From: a virus
Virus record (IMG/VR): IMGVR_UViG_3300048580_000372
Location: 1-64,000 of that record
Length of the DNA stretch: 64,000 bases
Direction: 5' to 3' (one strand)
The notes below the pieces were generated by a model. It worked only from the letters and a program-made list of their open reading frames with translations. It did not search any database and was not told the origin of the DNA. The position numbers and the translations under genes are program-made. Numbering within the stretch: position 1 is the stretch's first letter; each line of letters starts with the position of its first letter. This document shows, in pieces, positions 56,197 through 63,204 of this stretch.

Positions 56197-56486
56197 AACT
56201 TAACGTCCATTTTATTATCAAGTTGTTCTTTGACAGCTTTTAATTCATCAATCAATCCATTTACTGTGGCTATTAAAACTTTTTGATTAGCAGTTACTTC
56301 ATGAAGTTTCTTTTTCAAAAGCCCATTTTCTTTTTCCAAATCATTCATAGACGATAGTGTTGGAACATCAATGAAACTCTCGCCTAATTGAATTCTCGAT
56401 ACTTTACTATTGAGTTGTCTACTTTTCATCTCCAATATTATTTTTTGTGCTCTTGGTGGCGCAGTCCCTGAATATTGTTTTGTCAT
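56193..56486 (-). CDS. Small coiled-coil protein
   Basis: 97 residues. The first 45 are basic and Ser/Gln rich; residues 48-92 form a leucine-rich coiled coil (LEKENGLLKKKLHEVTANQKVLIATVNGLIDELKAVKEQL). Probably a dimeric adaptor. Overlaps both neighbours by four bases. Confidence 0.55.
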   Translation of the reverse strand: MTKQYSGTAPPRAQKIILEMKSRQLNSKVSRIQLGESFIDVPTLSSMNDLEKENGLLKKKLHEVTANQKVLIATVNGLIDELKAVKEQLDNKMDVKF

Positions 56487-56947
56487 TTAATCTCCCTCTT
56501 ATTCAATTTAACCCAATAGCGTTGTTCTTGTTCTTGGCGTTCTTTTTCTTGTTTTTTGGTTATGCTAATATGTTCTTTAATCAAACGCTCTTTATTAGCA
56601 GTATGATATTTATTATTTTTCTGTTGTTCTGCCAATTCTTCAGTATGACACAAACGAACAAGCATTTCCAATTCTTTCAATTTAGCCTTGACAGCAGGAT
56701 GTTCAGAATTAGCTGCAACGTTCAACACAGGCTCTTGGAGATATGGATTAATATCCAATGGTGGTTGCCCATAACTTTCAATATCAAGATAGCCATACAT
56801 TGAATTCATCATTTGCTTTAAAGTGTTTCTTGCGGTCCTTGTAATAGACTGTTGCAGATATGTTGATTTACCATGTGAATATAATTGCATCACAGAATTA
56901 TTCTGGTGCCCATATATCATGCTATTAAAAATTGAACTATTTGACAT
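56483..56947 (-). CDS. Unknown helical protein with charged tail
   Basis: 154 residues. The N-terminal 60 residues are Ser/Tyr/Gln rich; the remainder is helical and ends in a long charged helix (ITKKQEKERQEQEQRYWVKLNKREIK) likely to bind nucleic acid or protein. Part of the replication-associated operon. No family is recognised. Confidence 0.55.
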   Translation of the reverse strand: MSNSSIFNSMIYGHQNNSVMQLYSHGKSTYLQQSITRTARNTLKQMMNSMYGYLDIESYGQPPLDINPYLQEPVLNVAANSEHPAVKAKLKELEMLVRLCHTEELAEQQKNNKYHTANKERLIKEHISITKKQEKERQEQEQRYWVKLNKREIK

Positions 56948-56959
56948 TTTATCTTCCTT

Positions 56960-57640
56960 TCATATTCCTGCATTATCACAAGTGTCTTTAACAAATTTAA
57001 CATCTTCTTTCTGTCTTGCAAACTTTAATTTCCAAAATTTTGGATTAACAGTCTCATAAATTTTAGTCAATTGTTCATCGTCCATTCGCTTGAATAATTC
57101 ATCTGCAGTGTTGGCATGATATAGAACCCATGGACTAATACGCCCAGATTTTATCCATTGAACCGCAACGTTAGTATTCAATTCCCTGAAAAAATCAGTC
57201 CAAAGTTTATCATGCTCAAGTGCCCATTGTTCCATCAACAAAATGGTTCGCTCAAGAGATACTTCTGGTGGTTCTTTTTTAGATACCTCTCGCAGATACA
57301 TCTCATATACATGGTCCTTAACCCAATCATCTATCCTTACAGTGTTTTTAATTATAAAAGTAATAAAATTTTCAGGTGATATTGCTTGAATATCAATAAC
57401 ATGTTTCCCAAACCTTACAAATGCATTATAAAGTTTGTCATTACAAAATTTATCATAAGATGCATCGCCACGGATTTTATTATACTTTCTAAAAAATAAC
57501 CAAGTCTGAAAACCAATTCTAACATTGGAATCTTGTTTCTGAATATGACGCAATTTTTTAGTACAAAGATGATCCACCAAAGTTTTAGCTCTGGCAAATT
57601 CTTTACCACAAAATTCACAATGATACTTTTCTTCTGTCAT
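56960..57640 (-). CDS. C2H2 zinc-finger protein
   Basis: 226 residues. Residues 6-31 (YHCEFCGKEFARAKTLVDHLCTKKLRH) form a C2H2-type finger with C8, C11, H24 and H31, rare in bacteria but present in phages. The rest is helical and Trp/Lys rich, with no known enzyme motif. ATG overlaps the stop of 57637-58209. Probably a DNA- or RNA-binding regulator of middle or late expression; this is inference. Confidence 0.65.
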   Translation of the reverse strand: MTEEKYHCEFCGKEFARAKTLVDHLCTKKLRHIQKQDSNVRIGFQTWLFFRKYNKIRGDASYDKFCNDKLYNAFVRFGKHVIDIQAISPENFITFIIKNTVRIDDWVKDHVYEMYLREVSKKEPPEVSLERTILLMEQWALEHDKLWTDFFRELNTNVAVQWIKSGRISPWVLYHANTADELFKRMDDEQLTKIYETVNPKFWKLKFARQKEDVKFVKDTCDNAGI

Positions 57641-58209
57641 TTAATTTTCTTCAATTCTTCTGTGTGTTTCTTAATTTCTTTATCATCCATGCCTGTATCT
57701 TTACACAATTCAACAAGGCGTTCTTGGGTGATAATCATCTTAAAAGTGTCCATTTCCTGCTTCCCAATCAATGGGTTATGGATTTTAATTAACGCATCTA
57801 TCAAAGGCGTACTGGAAGTACCTGCAACAGGAACCCAACCATGCATTGTACGAGGATTGCCTGTGCCAGCCACACACAACATCAACCATTGTAATTTTTT
57901 ATGGTCACGGTCTTTGGATGATGGGATATTGAATAATCCAATTTTATTAATCATTTCGTTAATGAACACAATACTATTTTGTGTTTCTGATGAATGCTCA
58001 ACATTAAAACCTTTGTTGACTGTGGTTAACCATCGCAACAATACTGGTGGGAATATGGATGCACGTTCTTCTTCTGTGCATTTGTCATAAAAATCAAAAT
58101 CTTTCCTATTGATAGCTGGCATAACATCCTTGAACAAATCCAATTTATACTTTTTTACTTCTTCAATTGGTTCTTCATCTTTGAATGTTGTCTTGGGTTT
58201 TTTAGCCAT
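57637..58209 (-). CDS. Possible clamp-loader small subunit (gp62-like)
   Basis: 190 residues from the ATG at 58209 (AAAGGATACACA upstream). After a basic/acidic start, KLDLFKDVMPAINRKDFDFYDKCTEEERASIFPPVLLRWLTTVN recalls the first part of gp62 clamp-loader proteins (a PFxxNRxLS-type element), and DHKKLQWLMLCVAGTGNPRTMHGWVP a later helix. The match is by pattern memory only. The location next to a DnaE-like gene supports a replication role. First gene of the operon. Confidence 0.45.
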   Translation of the reverse strand: MAKKPKTTFKDEEPIEEVKKYKLDLFKDVMPAINRKDFDFYDKCTEEERASIFPPVLLRWLTTVNKGFNVEHSSETQNSIVFINEMINKIGLFNIPSSKDRDHKKLQWLMLCVAGTGNPRTMHGWVPVAGTSSTPLIDALIKIHNPLIGKQEMDTFKMIITQERLVELCKDTGMDDKEIKKHTEELKKIK

Positions 58210-58228
58210 TGTGTATCCTTTAATAAAA

Positions 58229-58259
58229 ATGCTTCCCAATCATAATATCGGGAAGCATT
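58229..58259 (-). terminator. Terminator after early gene 58279-58611
   Basis: ATGCTTCCC/GGGAAGCAT stem, T run on the minus strand (CATTTTTATT). Confidence 0.8.
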
Positions 58260-58278
58260 CCAAAAGTCAAATTTTCTG

Positions 58279-58611
58279 TTAGGCTGCTTCAAAAATCTTT
58301 ACCATTTCAGTAAGCTTCGCAACACCCTTCTCGTTGATAGTCAAAAATGCAATGTGCTTGCCTTCTGGGCTAATGTCGGCAAATTCCAAATAACCATCAT
58401 AAACCAAGTCAGTCAACGCCTCGTCGTTCTTCCATGGTAGGGAGGTTTTGGTGCGGGTATTGAATGGTCCCTTGGTTTCATCCAAGAAATAATAGTCATC
58501 AAAAACTTCAGGGGTGGATGCATCAGGATATTCCCGAAAGATTCCCCTAACCATCGCAGTGGTTAAAAGATAGTTCATCTGAACAGTTTCAAAAGGGGTC
58601 AATTTAGTCAT
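58279..58611 (-). CDS. Early protein, possibly winged-helix
   Basis: 110 residues. The ATG at 58611 follows AAGGAG. Helix-rich start, then LTDLVYDGYLEFADISPEGKHIAFLTINEKGVAKLTEMVKIF, whose helix-strand-strand-helix order suits a winged-helix regulator. GC-rich codon use like the other early genes. Cotranscribed with the gene at 58624. Confidence 0.6.
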   Translation of the reverse strand: MTKLTPFETVQMNYLLTTAMVRGIFREYPDASTPEVFDDYYFLDETKGPFNTRTKTSLPWKNDEALTDLVYDGYLEFADISPEGKHIAFLTINEKGVAKLTEMVKIFEAA

Positions 58612-58623
58612 TTTCTTTACTCC

Positions 58624-58956
58624 TTAATCCACCATGCTGCTGGCATAAGCTGTAATACCATACTTTCGCATAACATTTGCAAAAGCAATTGCGCCACGTT
58701 CACGGGCGATAATGGACTGCCCAGTAGCCTTACCGGGATTGTTCACCATCACACCACCCTTATAATAACGATCAGCAGCCTTAATACTAACAAGATACTT
58801 CGCCATCTTGCAATTTCCAGGGCGCAAAATTGTCCAAGCGAAACCACAAATGTCCCTATCACCATACTTATCCACAAATTCCTGTGTAGCAGCTTCTGCA
58901 GCCATGAAAGCTTCTCCTGCAATCCGTTCAACATCAAAATCAGATAAAGTAGCCAT
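58624..58956 (-). CDS. Early protein of unknown function
   Basis: 110 residues from the ATG at 58956, chosen because GGAGGAAGATT precedes it; a longer frame to 59010 has no ribosome binding site and would overlap the promoter. Ala/Gly rich, alpha/beta (ERIAGEAFMAAEAATQEFVDKYG, GNCKMAKYLVSIKAADRYYKGGVM). No family is recognised. Confidence 0.65.
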   Translation of the reverse strand: MATLSDFDVERIAGEAFMAAEAATQEFVDKYGDRDICGFAWTILRPGNCKMAKYLVSIKAADRYYKGGVMVNNPGKATGQSIIARERGAIAFANVMRKYGITAYASSMVD

Positions 58957-58982
58957 AATCTTCCTCCACCAATTGGTTAACC

Positions 58983-59010
58983 AGTATAACAGGATTTTTG
59001 GATTTGTCAA
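58983..59010 (-). promoter_or_regulatory. Early promoter, family member
   Basis: TTGACA (59010-59005), 16-base spacer ending CCTGT, TATACT (58988-58983). It overlaps the stop of the upstream gene. Confidence 0.85.
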
Positions 59011-59324
59011 CCCTTAAAAAATTCAACAGCAGCAGCAATCAATGCTGGCTCAAGAGGTCCACTACTACCGCTCACATATCGTGCAAGCCCTGTATAAAAA
59101 TGACCAGTCATAGTAGTAAGGTCAATATTGATATCAACACCATGCCCATTAATGTAGCCAACAGAACACAGCCGAATAAATCGGTCATCAATATCAACAT
59201 CAACATCAACTGATTTAGTGCCATCAAACAATTTAATGGCATTATTTTCCCAATGGCTGTCAAAACAAAACGCAATCTGCACAAGTTTGTTACCATTACA
59301 ATATCCAACCAGCACAATAGACAT
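59007..59324 (-). CDS. Early protein of unknown function
   Basis: 105 residues. The ATG at 59324 follows GAAGGAGAAAAATC. Beta-rich first half with an Asp-alternating strand (SVDVDVDIDDRFIRL), then a Gly/Ala-rich end (LEPALIAAAVEFFKG). Own early promoter. No family is recognised. Confidence 0.6.
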   Translation of the reverse strand: MSIVLVGYCNGNKLVQIAFCFDSHWENNAIKLFDGTKSVDVDVDIDDRFIRLCSVGYINGHGVDINIDLTTMTGHFYTGLARYVSGSSGPLEPALIAAAVEFFKG

Positions 59325-59350
59325 GATTTTTCTCCTTCAATTGTTTAACC

Positions 59351-59378
59351 AGTATAACAGAATTTTTGGATTTGTCAA
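59351..59378 (-). promoter_or_regulatory. Early promoter, family member
   Basis: TTGACA (59378-59373), 16-base spacer ending TCTGT, TATACT (59356-59351). The -35 overlaps the end of the upstream gene. Confidence 0.85.
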
Positions 59379-59743
59379 GCGAGATTCAACAGTTCACGCT
59401 CTTCCTTGGTCAACTTCGCAAGGGCTGCAGCCTTCTTCGCCATACGCTCTTCAGCTTCCAACCTATCACTACGCTTGTCTTCAACGTCCAACGCAAGTTC
59501 CCGAAGAGTCTCTGCGTTTTCTTCAGTCCAATAATTATCAAACACGAACCTGCGACTGCGAGCGTCGTCATAATCACGAACGACAAACTGGAAATTCACA
59601 ACCTTAACTTCAAAGGTTTCAGCTGTGGCGTTGGTAAGGACTTCCATCATCCGAGTAGGATAACTATCAAAAGCCTCCTTATCACGACGAGCCTTCTCCA
59701 TCATCGCTTCATATTCACGTTCAGCCTTGGTCTTGCGAGCCAT
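59375..59743 (-). CDS. Early charged helical protein
   Basis: 122 residues from the ATG at 59743 (GGAG upstream). Long charged helices at both ends (MARKTKAEREYEAMMEKARRDKEAF in part; DKRSDRLEAEERMAKKAAALAKLTKEERELLNLA in part) flank a beta region (AETFEVKVVNFQFVVRDYDDARS). It may bind DNA or a host protein. Own early promoter. Confidence 0.65.
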   Translation of the reverse strand: MARKTKAEREYEAMMEKARRDKEAFDSYPTRMMEVLTNATAETFEVKVVNFQFVVRDYDDARSRRFVFDNYWTEENAETLRELALDVEDKRSDRLEAEERMAKKAAALAKLTKEERELLNLA

Positions 59744-59773
59744 AATCGTCACTCCATTTGATTAACTGTACCA

Positions 59774-59801
59774 AGTATAACAGATTATTTGGATTTGTCA
59801 A
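59774..59801 (-). promoter_or_regulatory. Early promoter, family member
   Basis: TTGACA (59801-59796), 16-base spacer ending TCTGT, TATACT (59779-59774). Confidence 0.85.
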
Positions 59802-59841
59802 ATGGTATTTTGAAATAAAATACACAATTTTCAAACAAATT

Positions 59842-59849
59842 GATAAATA
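59842..59849 (+). promoter_or_regulatory. Late promoter GATAAATA
   Basis: Plus-strand box 66 bases before the ATG at 59916, in the same GATAAATAAGTATA context as 12043. Confidence 0.6.
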
Positions 59850-59850
59850 A

Positions 59851-59915
59851 GTATAGGAGGGCGTTGGCACACCCCCCTACACAAGAACACAACTTTATTC
59901 TGGGAGAATAAAATT
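59851..59915 (+). ncRNA. Structured leader of the homing endonuclease gene
   Basis: A GC-rich stem (TAGGAGGG with CCCCCCTA, imperfect) is followed by a perfect eight-base hairpin TTTATTCT/AGAATAAA whose loop holds the GGG of the Shine-Dalgarno GGGAG. It may limit translation of the endonuclease. Confidence 0.45.
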
Positions 59916-61256
59916 ATGAACAATATTATTTATCATAACATAAGAGAACAAGAAAAGAAAAAATTAGAATTTTGGAATAATTATTTAAAAGATAATGGAT
60001 ATACTTTAATCTCTGCAGATTATCGTGGAAATGGAGTTATAATACTTAGTTTTTCAGACTCAACTGGGATAATATATAGTAGAAAAATATCAAGATTAAA
60101 AACAATTGGTTTACAAAATTTAACACCAAAAAGTAATAAACCAAAAACCAAAAATATTATAGGTGACGAATATTTTGAAATAATTAAAAACATTGCCAAA
60201 TCAAGAGGTGGTAAAATAATATCAAATGGTTATAAAAATAGTGGAACAAAAATAGAATGTGAAGACATTGCAGGTAATCATTTTTGGATGTCACCAGAAT
60301 GCATAAAACGAGGTAGTTGGAGTCCATATGAAAAAAACACTTGTGAACATATATGCAGACAGATATTTGAATATATATTCAATTGTAAATTTATTATAAC
60401 AAATAAAATTGTTGTTAGACAAGGGAAGGTCAATCTCCAATTAGATGGGTATAATGATAATGTTATAATAAACAATAAATCTTATAAAATAGCATTTGAA
60501 TATCAAGGTTATTATTCACACAGAACCGACCAAAATGCCATCGAACGAGATAATTATAAAAAAGAATATTGTAAAAATAATAATATTGTTTTATTTGTAA
60601 TTGATGAATTTTCAAAACATCTACTCGATGATAACTGGATATTTTCATATATAAAAAATATGATAGTTGAACAATTTCCAGAAATTAATATAAATTACGA
60701 TTTTAAAATAAGATACGACCTTATAAATTCAAATATTATTAAATACAATTATTGGAAAAATAAAGCAGAACAAGACGGATTCACATTAATAAGCGAAACA
60801 TATATCAATTGTGGCAATAAAATGATATGGAAAAGAAACAGCGATGGTTATATTTTCAAACGAAGCATTGACAACATACTACAAAATGGTTGGCCACCAA
60901 ACAACAATATATCAAAAGGAAAACTATTAACAAAAACTGAATTATTAAATAGAATACAAAATAAATGTCAACAATATGGTGGAAAACTTTTAGACACAGA
61001 ATGGAAGGGAGACCGCACAAAACATAAATTCCTTGATGTTTTGGGAAACGAATTTGAATCAATGCCATGCAATGTTTTTCATAAAAACAGTTGGTCACCA
61101 TATGAAACAAACCGCTATTGTACTATTCACAAAGAAAATAATATGTTATATATAACAACAAAAAATAACACAGAGTTATGTTATGATATATCCAATGAAA
61201 AAATATTAAAATATGTGAAATATCCAACAGGAGAGATTAAATATTTCTCCTGCTGA
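59916..61256 (+). CDS. Free-standing homing endonuclease (Vsr-like/EDxHD type)
   Basis: 446 residues, very AT-rich. Four similar DNA-binding-type modules are visible: two near the start (ending RKISR and SWSPYE at about 140) and two at the end (ending GWPP and SWSPYE at about 405), each with a Y/G-x-GGK or GYTLIS start and a (D/S)xxGN/GY element. Between them lies a PD-(D/E)XK domain: HICRQIFEYIFNCKF, LDGYN, IAFEYQGYYSHR, YCKNNNIVLFVID. Such proteins are mobile and usually spread themselves between phages. It interrupts the minus-strand gene order between early genes and the cyclophilin gene. Confidence 0.75.
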   Translation: MNNIIYHNIREQEKKKLEFWNNYLKDNGYTLISADYRGNGVIILSFSDSTGIIYSRKISRLKTIGLQNLTPKSNKPKTKNIIGDEYFEIIKNIAKSRGGKIISNGYKNSGTKIECEDIAGNHFWMSPECIKRGSWSPYEKNTCEHICRQIFEYIFNCKFIITNKIVVRQGKVNLQLDGYNDNVIINNKSYKIAFEYQGYYSHRTDQNAIERDNYKKEYCKNNNIVLFVIDEFSKHLLDDNWIFSYIKNMIVEQFPEININYDFKIRYDLINSNIIKYNYWKNKAEQDGFTLISETYINCGNKMIWKRNSDGYIFKRSIDNILQNGWPPNNNISKGKLLTKTELLNRIQNKCQQYGGKLLDTEWKGDRTKHKFLDVLGNEFESMPCNVFHKNSWSPYETNRYCTIHKENNMLYITTKNNTELCYDISNEKILKYVKYPTGEIKYFSC

Positions 61257-61270
61257 ACACAAGTATATGG

Positions 61271-61777
61271 TCATGGTGCTACAGGTTTTAATTCTGCCAA
61301 CACTTGATCTGCCATTTTCATACTTATAATAATATCTGGGTCAACTACAGCACCACTTTGTGGATCGCCTTTTTTAATTTTATCCACAGCTGTCATTCCC
61401 GAAATTACCACACCCCACACAGAGTACTGGCGATCCAAAAATGTTGAATCTGCAAGACAAATAAAGAATTGTGATGATGCAGAATTAACATCTGAACTTC
61501 TGGCCATACTGCATATTCCCCTTGTATGACTTATCTGGTTAAACTCAGCCTCAATGTTAACGCCACTACCACCTGTGCCGTTTTTATTTATTGGGTCTCC
61601 GGACTGTGCAACAAACCCTGCTATAACCCGATGAAATGGTGCCCCATCATAAAACCCAGACCTCACAAGCTCCTTTATCCTTGAAACGTGTTTTGGTGCA
61701 TATTGTGGCAACATTTGAATAGCCACTGTACCATCTTTTAATTCTAAATATAATATATTGTTCAAATCTATTTCCAT
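61271..61777 (-). CDS. Cyclophilin-type peptidyl-prolyl cis-trans isomerase
   Basis: 168 residues, normal for bacterial cyclophilins. Shows FYDGAPFHRVIAGFVAQSGDP (active Arg R50, Phe and Gln residues), the GTGGSG loop, ARSSDVNSASSQFFICL and FLDRQYSVWGVVISGM. It speeds proline isomerisation and so protein folding. The Trp of W-G-V is in a common position. Uncommon in phages; it may help virion protein folding. The ATG follows AAGGAGACTATT. Confidence 0.93.
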   Translation of the reverse strand: MEIDLNNILYLELKDGTVAIQMLPQYAPKHVSRIKELVRSGFYDGAPFHRVIAGFVAQSGDPINKNGTGGSGVNIEAEFNQISHTRGICSMARSSDVNSASSQFFICLADSTFLDRQYSVWGVVISGMTAVDKIKKGDPQSGAVVDPDIIISMKMADQVLAELKPVAP

Positions 61778-61787
61778 AATAGTCTCC

Positions 61788-62297
61788 TTAAATTAATTTA
61801 CTAATATCTAATACTTCTGAAATTTTTGATATTTCTTTTACAAAAAATGCACACATTGGATTATGACCTTCTTCTAATGGAACAGTCAAAATATGCCCAC
61901 TTTTTAATTTTGGAACAGTCCACTTAATATTTGGAAAAATATTAACTACTTCAATTGTCAAAAAACTTGGCAAATATCCTTTTCTATTTTCCCCAATAGG
62001 ATTAAAACAAAATCCCTTAAATCCACGATCATTCAAATGTTTTATATTCATTACTTCTATACAATCCAAATCACCAACAACAATACTCCAATCTAATGGG
62101 ACAGCCACAAAATATTGTTCCCCAATCATTAACTCAACTACAGGACTGGAAAAAGTCTCAATCATAACTAATGGATGGAAATAATAGTCTACATTGTTTG
62201 GATCAGCATAATCTAATACACAAAATCGTATATCGTCAATTTGTTCAGGTACCTCATTCATTTCAAACGAAGCATTAAAATTCGTTAATATTTTCAT
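61788..62297 (-). CDS. Unknown protein between cyclophilin and UvsW
   Basis: 169 residues from the ATG at 62297, six bases after GGAG; a TTG at 62309 overlaps that site. Beta-rich (DDIRFCVLDYADPNNVDYYFHPLVMIE, GYLPSFLTIEVVNIFPNIKWTVPKL). A late promoter lies 27 bases upstream and the cyclophilin gene follows ten bases later. No family is recognised. Confidence 0.6.
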   Translation of the reverse strand: MKILTNFNASFEMNEVPEQIDDIRFCVLDYADPNNVDYYFHPLVMIETFSSPVVELMIGEQYFVAVPLDWSIVVGDLDCIEVMNIKHLNDRGFKGFCFNPIGENRKGYLPSFLTIEVVNIFPNIKWTVPKLKSGHILTVPLEEGHNPMCAFFVKEISKISEVLDISKLI

Positions 62298-62324
62298 AGC
62301 GTTCTCCAAAAAGTTTCATAATTT

Positions 62325-62332
62325 TATTTATA
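62325..62332 (-). promoter_or_regulatory. Late promoter TATAAATA
   Basis: 27 bases before the ATG at 62297. Confidence 0.7.
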
Positions 62333-62361
62333 TGAACTTTTTGGATTTGGTAAAAATTATT

Positions 62362-63204
62362 TTAACGGTACTCAACCTTCGTCACTGTGTATGGATACTT
62401 AGCTTCGTCATAAAACTTCTTTCTTTCAGATAAGTGTTTCTTGGAGTATTTAGTAGATGCAGTAATATCAAAAATGTTCGCGAAGTCTTTATCACTCGAC
62501 ATTCTAATACTTCTACCAATACTTTGAATAACCTTGATAAAACTTTTACCAGCTTCAACCATAACCAAATTAAATATTCGAGGAATATTAATACCAGTGC
62601 TACAAGTACCAAATGTTGCAATCAAAATTTCATTATTCGAATTATTAACTTCTTCAAAATGCTCCCTGCGTTTTTTATTCTTTGTGGCACCTTGAATAAA
62701 GATAGTATCTTTGGTTATATATTCAACCAACTTTTCACCTGTTTCAATTCTATCAATTAAAACCAAAGTATTCCCTGTATTGGACACTTCTTCAATAAAA
62801 TTAGCCAACCAACGAACCCTTGTTTCATCTGTAACCAAGAACCTATATTCGTCTGCATATTCTTTATAAGAAACATGGTCTTTAGTTTGAATAATATCAA
62901 TATGCAAATTAGCCAACACACCTTGGTCCTGCAATTCATGAGCTTTCAACGTATTAACAATTGGACCAATACAAAACAACAAACACAAAGAATCTATTTC
63001 ATCTTTTGGAATTGTTCCTGTAAATCCCCAACGAATTGGAATATTGGCAAATGGACCAGTCAAAAGTTCTTGCAATTTATCTGCTTTTGTGGTGTGACAA
63101 TTGGCGACAATAGCATCATCAACTATATAATTGTGATCATTTTTAATATGAAGATTATACACCTCATTTGGCTTTTCTATTTCTTTTCTTTTTACAAGCT
63201 TCAT
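62362..63204 (-). CDS. uvsW: Split intein C half plus C-terminal part of a UvsW-type helicase
   Basis: 280 residues. Residues 1-35 are an intein C domain: EVYNLHIKNDHNYIVDDAIVAN, with N35 and then C36 as the +1 residue; the penultimate residue is Ala instead of the usual His. From C36 it reads CHTTKADKLQELL, which completes a DE(C)H-type Walker B box, then GFTGT (motif III), LVLIDRIETGEKL (IV), ATFGTCSTGINIPR (V) and QSIGRSIR (VI) of superfamily 2 helicases such as UvsW, which acts on branched DNA in recombination and replication. The N-terminal helicase part with Walker A must lie beyond 64000. Confidence 0.88.
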   Translation of the reverse strand: MKLVKRKEIEKPNEVYNLHIKNDHNYIVDDAIVANCHTTKADKLQELLTGPFANIPIRWGFTGTIPKDEIDSLCLLFCIGPIVNTLKAHELQDQGVLANLHIDIIQTKDHVSYKEYADEYRFLVTDETRVRWLANFIEEVSNTGNTLVLIDRIETGEKLVEYITKDTIFIQGATKNKKRREHFEEVNNSNNEILIATFGTCSTGINIPRIFNLVMVEAGKSFIKVIQSIGRSIRMSSDKDFANIFDITASTKYSKKHLSERKKFYDEAKYPYTVTKVEYR

